A stretch of DNA of 64,000 bases from HK1 sp965202735 (GTDB lineage Bacteria > Pseudomonadota > Gammaproteobacteria > HK1), in assembly GCA_965202735.1 (NCBI GenBank), contig OZ241844.1, forward strand, positions 1,302,001 through 1,366,000. The letters run 5' to 3'. The translations under genes were made by a program, and so were the position numbers. Of this stretch, positions 8,005 through 16,614 are shown one piece after another; within the stretch, counting starts at the first letter, position 1; each line of letters opens with the position of its first letter. The notes beneath the pieces were generated by a model, which was not told the origin of the DNA, made no database searches, and saw nothing but the letters and a program-made list of their open reading frames with translations.

Positions 8005-9102
8005 ATGCCTCACGACCGACTGCTGACGACGACGATTGGCGCCTTCCCGAAGCCGAGCTGCACGCCGGTCGGGGACTGGTTTCCGGACCCCGGCGATGCC
8101 TCGGCGGGCGCGCGGGGAGAGGGGCTGCTCAAGCGATGGGAGCGGGCCGACTACGAGCAGCGGCTCGCGCAGTCGGGCGAGGCGGCCGAGGACGCCTTCG
8201 TCAGGGCGATCGAAGAAGTGATCCGGGCCCAGGTCGACGCCGGCATCGACATCCCCACCGACGGCGAGGTCCGCCGCGAGAACTACATCTTCTACCAGTG
8301 CCGGAACCTGAACGGCATCGATTTCGAGCGTCTCACCGAGAAGGTGGCGCGTGACGGTGCGTTCACCGCCCGGGTGCCGACGATCACGGAGGCGGTGACG
8401 CCCCGCGAGCTGGTCCTCGCCCGCGACTGGCGGATCGCGAAGCGCGCAACCGACCGGCCGGTGAAGATCACCCTGCCGGGCCCGATGACCATCGCCGACT
8501 CGCTGGCGAACGCGTTCTATCCCGATCCGAAGACCCAGGGGCAGGCGCTCGCCGAGGCGCTCAACGCGGAAGTCCGCAGCTTGGCCGCCGCCGGCTGCCG
8601 CCATATCCAGGTCGACGAACCGGTATTCGCCCGCAAGCCCCGGCAAGCGCTCGACTACGGCATCGAGAACCTCGAACGCGTGTTCCATGGCGTGCCGGAG
8701 GACGTGCAGCGCATCGTGCACATGTGCTGCGGCTATCCGAGCGCGCTGGACGTGCCCGACTATCCCAAGGCCGACCCGCAGGCGTACTTCCGGATCGCGG
8801 ATGCGATGGACGAGGCTTCGATCGATGCGGTCTCGATCGAGGATGCGCACCGCCCGAACGACCTGAGCCTGCTCGAGCGCTACGCGCGAACCACCGTCCT
8901 GCTGGGGGTCGTGAACATCGGGCGGAGCCGGGTGGAGCCGGTCGACGAGATCGCCGGCCGTCTCGGCCAGGCGATGGAGCACATCGACCGCGCGCGCCTG
9001 GTGGCCGCTCCGGATTGCGGTCTCGGCCTGCTCGGCCGTGATCTTGCGGTCGCGAAGCTCGCGAACCTGTGTACCGCCGCCCGCGAAGCGGCGCGCGGCT
9101 GA
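8005..9102 (+). CDS. MetE C-terminal-domain-like zinc methyltransferase
   Basis: This 365-residue protein matches the catalytic (C-terminal) half of cobalamin-independent methionine synthase. Candidate zinc ligands are present: HMCCG near residue 235, the glutamate of SIEDAH near 278, and the cysteine of APDCGLG near 335. It lacks the N-terminal half of full-length MetE, as in archaeal-type and stand-alone MetE-like proteins that use other methyl donors. The ATG at 8005 follows a GGGGGA element; an in-frame upstream start (7948) adds an unlikely leader. Its position just after the Ugp-like operon suggests demethylation of an imported compound, which is inference. Confidence 0.82.
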   Translation: MPHDRLLTTTIGAFPKPSCTPVGDWFPDPGDASAGARGEGLLKRWERADYEQRLAQSGEAAEDAFVRAIEEVIRAQVDAGIDIPTDGEVRRENYIFYQCRNLNGIDFERLTEKVARDGAFTARVPTITEAVTPRELVLARDWRIAKRATDRPVKITLPGPMTIADSLANAFYPDPKTQGQALAEALNAEVRSLAAAGCRHIQVDEPVFARKPRQALDYGIENLERVFHGVPEDVQRIVHMCCGYPSALDVPDYPKADPQAYFRIADAMDEASIDAVSIEDAHRPNDLSLLERYARTTVLLGVVNIGRSRVEPVDEIAGRLGQAMEHIDRARLVAAPDCGLGLLGRDLAVAKLANLCTAAREAARG

Positions 9103-9203
9103 GACATACCGCGCACACCAAGCGCCCAGGACAGTGCTCTATCGCACCGCGACCGCCCTTCCGCGAAACATCGGGCGAATGGACACACGGTGCGACACGC
9201 GGA

Positions 9204-9908
9204 TCAGACAGTGCCGCAGAGGTTCGGCAGCTCGTCCAGAGAGGTGATCACCGCAACGTCGGTGTCGACGACATCCGGCCACCTGCGACGTACGGAGCGG
9301 TGCTTGAGCCACACCGGCCTCATTCCGGCATCGCGCGAGCCGCACACATCGAACCGGTAGTCGTCGCCCACGTAGAAGCACTCGCCGGGGTCGAGCTTCA
9401 TCTGCCGGAGGCAGTGCAGAAAGGGCAGTGCGTCGGGCTTGGCCGGGATGCCGTTCTCTCCCGCGATGACGATGCATTCGAACACCCGTTCGAGGTCCGG
9501 AAACGCGCTCAGCCGATGGGCGCCGGTACCCACCTGGCCCTGGGTATTGGACACGAGGGCGAGGCGGTGCGTCGTGCGCAGGACGTCGAGGGTGCTCGGT
9601 GCCTCGGGAAACACGCGCGTGAGCGCGCCGACCCGCTTCCAGTACTCTCCCTCCCACGCGACGAGCCGCCGCTCGTCGACGCCTTGCTCCAGCTCGTCGC
9701 AGACCGCCCGCCAGATCTCGCGGCGGGACAGGCGCGATTGTTCGTGGTGCGACTTGCGCACCCGGCGATAGACGTCCATGAAGCGACCCCGCTCGACGCC
9801 TTCCAGGACCGCGAAAATCCTGTCCTGCGCCTCTCTTTCGGCGGCGCGAAAGCCGCCGGCGGAATCCACCAGCGTCTGACCGAAATCGAAGATGACCGCC
9901 TTCACCAT
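9204..9908 (-). CDS. HAD-superfamily hydrolase
   Basis: This is a 234-residue haloacid-dehalogenase-like phosphatase. Motif I is FDFGQTLVDS (residues 6-15; the second D is replaced by G in the usual DxD, with the F-D-F-G-x-T form seen in some HADs), motif II is LVSNTQGQ, and motif III/IV is CFYVGDDYRFDV. The ATG at 9908 immediately precedes motif I. The frame remains open upstream to 10166, and that stretch is treated separately. The gene is convergent with the MetE-like gene and faces the LacI operator region. Confidence 0.8.
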   Translation of the reverse strand: MVKAVIFDFGQTLVDSAGGFRAAEREAQDRIFAVLEGVERGRFMDVYRRVRKSHHEQSRLSRREIWRAVCDELEQGVDERRLVAWEGEYWKRVGALTRVFPEAPSTLDVLRTTHRLALVSNTQGQVGTGAHRLSAFPDLERVFECIVIAGENGIPAKPDALPFLHCLRQMKLDPGECFYVGDDYRFDVCGSRDAGMRPVWLKHRSVRRRWPDVVDTDVAVITSLDELPNLCGTV

Positions 9909-10276
9909 CCGGTAACGATCGAGGCTTGAAATGCGTACACCGCTCCGACCCTCCTGTCGGAAGACAGACACCGCGACCATCCCCGGCGGCGGCACCACCA
10001 TGTATGTCAGCAGCAGGAGCTCTTCGGGGCGCACGGACCGCATCGCCTGGACGTCCACCAGAGTGGCGACCCCACGTGCGCACATCGCCGCGACCGCCAA
10101 TGCACTCCCATTGTCGAACACGCGGGCGTTGCCGCATTCGTGCTGGAGCAGAAACGCCGACACCAACCCGATTGCGATGCCGGTCCGATTGCGATGCCGG
10201 CGAGAAGCACGAACGGATACTGCCGCCCCGGCACGAAATGGCCGGCCACCGCCACGAACAACGGGAACGATCGCAT
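9909..10276 (-). pseudogene. possible frameshifted hydrophobic coding remnant upstream of the HAD gene
   Basis: From an ATG at 10276 the minus strand encodes a hydrophobic stretch (FPLFVAVAGHFVPGRQYPF) that runs into a near-perfect 16-17-nt tandem duplication at 10168-10201. Removing one copy restores the frame into another hydrophobic stretch (ELLLLTYMVVPPPGMVAV) continuous with the HAD frame. It may be a remnant of a small membrane protein or a longer N-terminus of the HAD protein. I do not recognise a family, and it may be non-coding. Confidence 0.3.
10168..10201. repeat. 16-17-bp tandem duplication causing a frame change
   Basis: CCGATTGCGATGCCGG occurs at 10168-10183 and again at 10185-10200. 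The 17-base period is not a multiple of three, so it shifts the minus-strand reading frame described for 9909-10276. Confidence 0.85.
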
Positions 10277-10280
10277 GATT

Positions 10281-10321
10281 GGAAACGTTTGGAAACGTTT
10301 ACATCGACAATGGAAACGTTT
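10281..10321. promoter_or_regulatory. triple LacI-type operator
   Basis: GGAAACGTTT occurs at 10281-10290, 10291-10300 and 10312-10321. Each copy contains the palindromic AAACGTTT core with the central CG typical of LacI/GalR-family operators. The array lies about 100 bp upstream of the LacI-family gene and also faces the minus-strand HAD unit, consistent with autoregulation and control of both directions. Confidence 0.75.
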
Positions 10322-10421
10322 ACAGTTTGACGGCTGACGGGTGAAAGTGCGCCGAGACGCGCTCGCTGGCCGAAATCTGCCAGCACCGATTTCCGTGACC
10401 GCTCACGGTTGCTCGAGGACG

Positions 10422-11465
10422 ATGCGAATGAGCAAGCCGCCCACCATCCGGGAAGTCGCCAGACGGGCGGGGGTGTCGGTTGCCACCGTGTCGCGGGTCA
10501 TGAATGGCCGGGGTCCGGTCAGCGAACGGGCGCGACAGACGGTTGGAGAAGCGATCCGGGACACCGGGTTTCGTCCCAACGTCATCAGTCGGGGATTGAA
10601 GACCGCACGCAGCGGCACCCTTGGCGTGCTCGTACCCAGCCTTCGAAACCCCATCTTCGCCGACGCCGTACAAGGCATCGAGCGGGCCGCGGAAGCCGGG
10701 GGCTACCGCATCCTGCTGACCTCCTCGAGCTACCTGCCGGACAAGGAGGTCACCGCCATCGACGTGCTTCTGTGCAATCGCGTCGAAGGTCTCGTACTGA
10801 CGGTGGCGGATGAATCATCGAGCCAGGCGCTCGAATTTCTGGATCGCTCGAACGTTCCGTTCGTACTCGTGTTCAATCCCGCCAGATGCGCGAAATATTC
10901 CATTGTCACCATAGACAACTTCGCCGCCGCGCAAGACATCGTCAATCGCCTCGTACGGATGGGACACCGTCGGATTGCGATGATTGCGGGAGACTCCGAA
11001 GCCTCCGACCGCTCGAATCTGCGTCGCGCGGGATACGAACAGGCTCTGATTGACGGCGGGCTGCGTCCGGGTCCAATCATCGAGGTGAATTTCGACAGCA
11101 GGGACCTCGAGGGGCACTGTCGCGCCCTGCTGTCGTGCGCCCCCTCGCCCACCGCGTTGTTCTGCTCCACGGACATGCTCGCCATCGGCGCCATCCGGGG
11201 ATTGACGACCTTGGGACTGAAGGTGCCGGACGACATCTCGGTGGTCGGATTCGACGGGATCGAGGTCGGCCAGTGCATGTCACCGAGCCTTGCGACGGTC
11301 GTGCAGCCGGCCGGGGACATGGGAGTCCGCGCCGTCGAACATCTGCTCGAACGCCTGAATGCCGGCGCGTCCGCGACCAGTCTGACGCTGCCGTATCGGT
11401 TGCGTCACGGGGAGTCCTGGGCCGAGCCCAGGAAGACGACCGCACCGAAAGGGACTCCGGTGTAG
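10422..11465 (+). CDS. LacI/GalR-family transcriptional regulator
   Basis: This 347-residue repressor has the LacI helix-turn-helix and hinge at the N-terminus (TIREVARRAGVSVATVSRVM, residues 8-27) followed by a periplasmic-binding-like effector domain. ATG 10422 or the ATG two codons later (10428) both fit the GAGGA at about 10415. It is the first gene upstream of the binding protein/permease/permease/ATPase operon and very likely regulates it through the operator array at 10281-10321. The inducer is unknown; the context suggests an organophosphorus compound or sugar phosphate. Confidence 0.9.
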   Translation: MRMSKPPTIREVARRAGVSVATVSRVMNGRGPVSERARQTVGEAIRDTGFRPNVISRGLKTARSGTLGVLVPSLRNPIFADAVQGIERAAEAGGYRILLTSSSYLPDKEVTAIDVLLCNRVEGLVLTVADESSSQALEFLDRSNVPFVLVFNPARCAKYSIVTIDNFAAAQDIVNRLVRMGHRRIAMIAGDSEASDRSNLRRAGYEQALIDGGLRPGPIIEVNFDSRDLEGHCRALLSCAPSPTALFCSTDMLAIGAIRGLTTLGLKVPDDISVVGFDGIEVGQCMSPSLATVVQPAGDMGVRAVEHLLERLNAGASATSLTLPYRLRHGESWAEPRKTTAPKGTPV

Positions 11466-12211
11466 CTGCCAAGGGAACCATCCGCCTGTGAAATCGATTC
11501 GGGGAGAACCATCATGAAACCTGGAAAGCTCATTGCCTCCGGGCTCGGCGCCATCGCGTTCGCGTTTGCCAGCGCCGCACCCGCCGCCGACGCCATCTGC
11601 TACAACTGCCCGCCTCAGTGGGCCGACTGGGCAAGCATGCTCAAGGCCATCGAAACCAATCTCGGGTACAAGGTGCCGCACGACAACAAGAACTCCGGGC
11701 AGACCCTGTCCCAGCTCATCGCCGAGAAGGACAGCCCGGTCGCCGACGTCGCCTACTACGGCGTGTCCTTCGGGATCCAGGCCCGGGAGAAGCAGGTCAC
11801 GGAAGCGTACAAGCCCGCCAATTTCGACGACATTCCGGATGGACTCAAGGATCCCGAGGGGCACTGGTTCACCATCCACTACGGAACCCTCGGTCTGTTC
11901 GTGAACGTGGATGCGCTTGGCGGCGCGCCGGTTCCGACATCCTGGAACGATCTGCTGAAGCCGGAGTACAAGGGCAAGGTCGGCTATCTGGACCCCAGCA
12001 GCGCCTTCGTCGGCTACGCGGGTGCGGTGGCGGTGAATCTCGCCATGGGAGGCTCGCTGGACGACTTCTCTCCGGGAATCGACTTCTTCAGGAAGCTGAA
12101 GGAGAACCAGCCCATCGTGCCCAAGCAGACCTCCTACGCTCGGGTGCTCTCCGGCGAAATCCCGATCCTGTTCGACTACGACTTCAACGCCTACCGGGCC
12201 AAGTACAAGGA

Positions 12212-14245
12212 CAGGGTCATTTCACGCTACCGATCCTCGCGATGACACGAAAGGGGTGACCTGCGCGGCAGGGTGCGGCGGGGTCCTCCGGGCGCGGTTT
12301 CGCAGCGGTCGGGGTCGGTCGGCCGGCCCTCGGACGCGGAGGCTTGCTGCGAGAGGGGGTGGCCGGAAGCCGGCTCAGTCGGAGGACAGGACGGCGTCGA
12401 GCGCGTCGTCGCGGTGCATCATGAAGTGGAGATGGGCGTCGGGCAGGTAGCGGAAGCCGCGATGGAACACGACGGCGAGCGCGATGTTGTTGAGGGTGGC
12501 ATGGTTGGCGGGCGCGTGGCGCGCACGCACGCGGCTCGCGTCTTCGCCCATGGTGGCGTCGCGGCGGTAGTGGTTGGCGTTCTCGACCTGCCAGTGGCCG
12601 CGGTTCCAGGCGAGCAGTTGGGCCGGTCCGGCGCGCCGGGCGGGGGCCGAGGTGATGCCGTAGGCGGTCTCGGTCGAGGTGGTGCCGGTCTTCGCGTTGG
12701 TGCGTGTGCGCACGACGCGGAACGCTTGGCGGGCGCCGGGGAAGGGCGCGAGGGTGCCGGCGAGCAGCTCACACGCGGCGATGCGGCGCGTCTCGATGCG
12801 TCCGTGCGCCTTCACCGGGTCATCGGCGTGGCGGCGCACGGCGGCGGTGTCCCAGTCGATCGCGGCGAGCTGCGCGAAGCTGTCGGGGCAGTTCGCCTTG
12901 ATTGCCAACACGTAGTCGGCGCCGTGCGCCTCGACGATCGCGCGCGCGGTGTCGCGGGTCGCGTGCAGCGCGTCCAGGGTGAGCACGCAGCCGGTGAGGT
13001 CGACGTCTTCGAGCAGGGCCCGCAGCGCGGCGGTCTCGCCGCCCTCGTCGCGGCAGCAGCGGCTCGCGAGCGGCCGTCCGGCGTGGGTGACCAGCGTCAC
13101 GATCTCGAAGTGGGCGTCGGGGCCCGCGTGCCGGTTGGCGCCCCGGATGCGCTTGCCGTCGGCGGCCAGCGCCGGCGTCGCGCCGCCCTCGGCGAGGCGC
13201 GGCGCGGCCCACTGCACCAGCACCGCCTGCAGGTCGTCCGGGTCAGTGTCCATCAGCACCCGGCACAGGGTCGAGTCCGACGGTGCGACCCGGCGCCCGG
13301 TCGCCGGGTCGGTCCACGCGCCGAGCGCCCGCAGCTCCGCCTCGCTGAGGTGGCGTGCGAATCGCTCCGTCGCCGCCGGCCCGTGCTGGCCGGCGAGCCG
13401 TGCCAACGCGCAGACCGACAGCACGGTCGGCAGCGAGTGCTTGCGGCCCTGTCCGCGCCGTGCATCCGGCACCTGCGCGAACAGGTCGCGCAGCGACCGC
13501 AGCTCGGCGCGCGTGTAGCGCACCGGGGTCGCCCGGCACTGCCACTCGGCACGGTCCAAGGGGGCCACCAGCCTGCGGCGCGCGTCGCGCCGCAGCGCCC
13601 GCACATACATCTCCTTCGGCTGCTCGTGCGGGTCGGTGTACGCCCCGTTGTGGCGCGCGAAGCCCTTCGTACGCCCCACCCGCACCCAGTTCGACGCCGC
13701 GTAGCATGTGCCCCGGAACCGCGCCGGGTCGACGAACGTCTCCGCCAGCTCCAGCGGATGGCCATACCGCGCCGCCCAGTCCGCGCTCAGCCGGCGCAGG
13801 CTCCGGCCCAGCACCCGCGACGCCAAGTGCGCGACCCCCGACCCCTCCGGCAGCACCAGGAACCGCGTGTTGTTCGCGATCAGGTGCAGCCGCCGGAACT
13901 GCACCGAACGGTGCCAGCCCAGCCAGCGGTCGCGCGGACCACACTTGAACGCCCCCGACTGCCAGCCCACCAGCGCCAGCCAGTGACCGCGCCACGTCGC
14001 GACGTGGCGCAACCCCCGGCCCGCAAACTGCCGGAACCCAAGGTAGTGGTGCGCCGCCATCAGCGCGTCCCAGCGCCGACGCTCGTCGCCGCGCACCGCA
14101 CGCACCTCGACTTCGCCAACGACTACCTCGGCCGGGTCAAACCCATCTCGCATCCCGCCAGCATGCACCAAGCCGACACGAAAAGCCAGACCCTGGCACA
14201 CCAACTGCCCAGTCAATCAGCTACTGCTAGCGTGAAATAGCCCTG
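12212..14245 (-). mobile_element. ISAs1-type insertion sequence with DruA-transposase fusion
   Basis: The element is 2034 bp. Its ends form an inverted repeat, CAGGG..ATTTCACGCTA, of about 19 bp with two mismatches, and it is flanked by a 9-bp direct duplication, within the range usual for ISAs1. It sits in a solute-binding-protein gene. Nearly all of it is one minus-strand gene encoding an unusually large transposase (12375-14153). Confidence 0.93.
12375..14153 (-). CDS. ISAs1-family transposase with N-terminal DruA/DUF4338 domain
   Basis: This is a two-domain protein of about 592 residues. The N-terminal 200 residues look like DUF4338/DruA: AAHHYLGF, WLGWHRSVQFRRLHLIANN, RFRGTCYAASNW and VGRTKGF are in the expected order. 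The remainder is an ISAs1/H-repeat DDE transposase: GRKHSLPTVLSV, LAADGKRIRG (catalytic D), TLDALHAT (D) and WQVENANHYRRDATMGEDAS (E region). ATG 14153 is preferred; a TTG at 14216 would add 21 residues. DruA occurs alone in Druantia defence loci, so the fusion ties that domain to transposition. Confidence 0.88.
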   Translation of the reverse strand: MRDGFDPAEVVVGEVEVRAVRGDERRRWDALMAAHHYLGFRQFAGRGLRHVATWRGHWLALVGWQSGAFKCGPRDRWLGWHRSVQFRRLHLIANNTRFLVLPEGSGVAHLASRVLGRSLRRLSADWAARYGHPLELAETFVDPARFRGTCYAASNWVRVGRTKGFARHNGAYTDPHEQPKEMYVRALRRDARRRLVAPLDRAEWQCRATPVRYTRAELRSLRDLFAQVPDARRGQGRKHSLPTVLSVCALARLAGQHGPAATERFARHLSEAELRALGAWTDPATGRRVAPSDSTLCRVLMDTDPDDLQAVLVQWAAPRLAEGGATPALAADGKRIRGANRHAGPDAHFEIVTLVTHAGRPLASRCCRDEGGETAALRALLEDVDLTGCVLTLDALHATRDTARAIVEAHGADYVLAIKANCPDSFAQLAAIDWDTAAVRRHADDPVKAHGRIETRRIAACELLAGTLAPFPGARQAFRVVRTRTNAKTGTTSTETAYGITSAPARRAGPAQLLAWNRGHWQVENANHYRRDATMGEDASRVRARHAPANHATLNNIALAVVFHRGFRYLPDAHLHFMMHRDDALDAVLSSD

Positions 14246-14626
14246 GTACAAGGATGAGGCGAACGTCGCGTTCGTGATTCCGCAGGAGGGCACGGTGGTG
14301 GTGCCGTACGTGATGAGCTTGGTCAAGGGCGCTCCGAACCCGGACAAGGGCCGCAGGATCCTGGACTTCATCATGTCCGACCAGGGACAGGCCATGTGGG
14401 CGAACGCCTACCTCCGGCCCATCCGGGCGGGGGCGATGTCCGACGAGGTGGCCGGCAGGTTCAATCCGGCCTCCGACTACGCCCGGGCGGCGCCCATCGA
14501 CTATGCGAAGATGGCATCCGTTCAGGTCGGGTTCCGTGACCGGTACCTGAACGAAGTCCGGTAGCACGCGACAGGGGCTGGCGAGGCGGCTGACCGCCTC
14601 GCCAGCCCGGATGCGCAGCCAGCCTT

Positions 14627-15448
14627 GTGAAAAATCGCGAGCTGCACCACCTCACGCTTCTGGTACTGCCGTCGCTGACGGTGTTCGCGGCGTTCTTTCT
14701 GCTGCCGATGGCGCGGCTCGTGATGGTGGCGGGCAGCGGCGGGATGGGCGCGCGCGCCTACGTGGCGTTCCTGACCACGCCGCGCTATCTCGAGAGCCTG
14801 ATCGCGACGATCGTGCTGTCTGTGAGCGTCACCCTCGCGACGCTCGTGATCTCGGTCGTGTCGGGCCTCTTTCTCGAGCGCAACCGGTTTCCCGGACGAA
14901 AGATCCTGATCTCGCTGATCACATTCCCTCTGGCGTTTCCGGGGGTGGTGGTAGGGTTCATGGTCATCATGCTCGCGGGCCGGCAAGGGCTCATCGGAGA
15001 TCTCACCCTCGCGCTCGCCGGAGACAGGCTCGTGTTCGCCTACTCCATGGCGGGACTGTTCATGGGCTACGTCTACTTCTCGATTCCCCGGGTGGTGCTC
15101 ACCATCATGGCTGCCGCCGAGAAGCTCAATCCGGCGCTGGAGGAGGCCGCCCGCTCGTTGGGAGCGTCTCCCTGGCTGGTCGTCAAGGACGTCATCCTGC
15201 CCGGCCTGAAGCCGGCCCTGATCGCTTCCGGGGCCATCTGCTTCGCCACCGCCATGGGCGCATTCGGCACCGCATTCACTCTGGCGACCGACATCGACGT
15301 CCTGCCGATGACCATCTATACCGAGTTTACGCTGAACGCCAACATCGCCATGGCCGCAGCGCTGAGCATCGTGCTCGGCCTGATCACCTGGGTCGCGCTG
15401 AATGCGGCCCGGTCGCTGGCCGGCTCCACCGTCGCGGCCGCGGGCTGA
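14627..15448 (+). CDS. ABC transporter permease, first (PotB/PhnU-like)
   Basis: This 273-residue inner-membrane permease of the spermidine/Fe/AEP class has six predicted membrane segments and an EAA loop in EEAARSLGASPWLVVKDVIL near residue 170. It starts with GTG at 14627, 62 bases after the disrupted binding-protein gene. With the next permease and the ATPase it forms a one-solute importer. The family does not identify the solute, but the GpdQ-like enzyme at the end of the operon suggests a phosphodiester or phosphonate. Confidence 0.87.
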   Translation: MKNRELHHLTLLVLPSLTVFAAFFLLPMARLVMVAGSGGMGARAYVAFLTTPRYLESLIATIVLSVSVTLATLVISVVSGLFLERNRFPGRKILISLITFPLAFPGVVVGFMVIMLAGRQGLIGDLTLALAGDRLVFAYSMAGLFMGYVYFSIPRVVLTIMAAAEKLNPALEEAARSLGASPWLVVKDVILPGLKPALIASGAICFATAMGAFGTAFTLATDIDVLPMTIYTEFTLNANIAMAAALSIVLGLITWVALNAARSLAGSTVAAAG

Positions 15449-15455
15449 GGGAACG

Positions 15456-16325
15456 ATGGGCCGGTCGCGCTACTTTCCGTTCCAGCTCGCGTTCACGCTG
15501 CTGGTCTGCGCGTTCCTGATCGTTCCCGTGTGCATGTCCGTCCTGGCCGGGTTCACGAGCAACTTCTTCCAGGGAATCAGGAGCGGCCTCACCCTGCGCT
15601 GGGTGTTCGAAGTCTGGGGCCTGTACGCCGACACCATCTTCCTGTCCATGATCATCGCCCTGGCCTGTCTCGTCTGCACGATCGTCCTCGGCGTCCCCGC
15701 CGCCTACGTCCTGGCGAAGCGACCCGGACGCATCACGCGCATGATCGAGGAGTTTCTCGTGCTTCCCCTCGCCATTCCCGGGCTGGCGATCGCCCTTGCG
15801 CTGATCCTCAGCTACGGCCAGATGCGGGGGTTTCGACTGAGCTGGACCTTCATCCTGGTGGGCCATGTGCTGTACACGCTGCCCTTCATGATTCGCGCGG
15901 TGCTCGCGGTGCTGTCGTCCACCGACTTCAGGACTCTGGAGGAGAGCGCCGCGAGCCTCGGGGCGACGTTCTGGCAACGTTTCTTCCAGATCGTGGTACC
16001 GAACTGCCGAGCCGGCATCCTGGCCGGCTCCCTGATGGTGGTGACGCTCTCGATCGGCGAGTTCAACCTCACGTGGATGCTGCACACACCCCTGACGAAG
16101 ACGTTGCCGGTAGGTCTGGCGGACAGCTACGCGTCCATGCGCCTGGAGATCGGGAGCGCCTACACGATCGTGTTCCTGGCCATGCTGATACCTCTGCTGA
16201 TGGCAATGCAGCTCTACGGCCAGCCCCGTGCTCCTCGCAAGGCGGTTTCGGGGGACGGTCCCCGGGTCAGGGCGTCGGGCCGTTCGGCCGATACTTCGAT
16301 TGCCGCCGGTCACCCGCAGGGGTGA
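15456..16325 (+). CDS. ABC transporter permease, second (PotC/PhnV-like)
   Basis: This 289-residue permease starts seven bases after the previous gene, behind a GAGGGAACG ribosome site. The EAA loop is EESAASLGATFWQRFFQIVV near residue 165. The last 30 residues (after QLYGQPRAPRK) are a hydrophilic tail of low complexity. It is the intact second channel subunit of the operon whose binding protein and ATPase are both IS-disrupted. Confidence 0.87.
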   Translation: MGRSRYFPFQLAFTLLVCAFLIVPVCMSVLAGFTSNFFQGIRSGLTLRWVFEVWGLYADTIFLSMIIALACLVCTIVLGVPAAYVLAKRPGRITRMIEEFLVLPLAIPGLAIALALILSYGQMRGFRLSWTFILVGHVLYTLPFMIRAVLAVLSSTDFRTLEESAASLGATFWQRFFQIVVPNCRAGILAGSLMVVTLSIGEFNLTWMLHTPLTKTLPVGLADSYASMRLEIGSAYTIVFLAMLIPLLMAMQLYGQPRAPRKAVSGDGPRVRASGRSADTSIAAGHPQG

Positions 16326-16614
16326 GTCCGAATCGCAGACCGTTCGATGATCTCCGGCACCTCCGTCTCCCTGATTGAATGTGCGAAGACCTTCGCCGAC
16401 GGCACGCGCGCCCTGTCGCCGCTGAGCCTGGAGATCGAAGACGGCGAGACGGTGGTCTTCCTGGGACCCTCCGGCTGCGGCAAGACCACCACCCTGCGCA
16501 TCATCGCCGGGCTCGAGAGCCCCGACCCGGGCGGTCGCGTGCTGTTCAGCGGGGAGGACGTGACGCAGATGCCGATCGAGCTGCGCAACGTCGGAATGGT
16601 GTTTCAGTCCTATG

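Larger units (their letters stand above)
11514..14564 (+). pseudogene. extracellular solute-binding protein gene interrupted by an ISAs1-type element
   Basis: The gene begins at 11514 with a signal peptide (ASAAPAADA cleavage region) and reads correctly to 12211. There the IS at 12212-14245 intervenes with a 9-bp target duplication, GTACAAGGA (12203-12211 and 14246-14254). The frame resumes at 14255 and ends at 14564. Joining 11514-12211 to 14255-14564 gives an uninterrupted 335-residue protein of the Fe3+/spermidine/2-aminoethylphosphonate binding-protein type. As it stands, the 5' part stops inside the IS at 12245 (243 residues), losing the C-terminal lobe. The importer it served is probably non-functional unless another binding protein substitutes. 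Confidence 0.9.
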
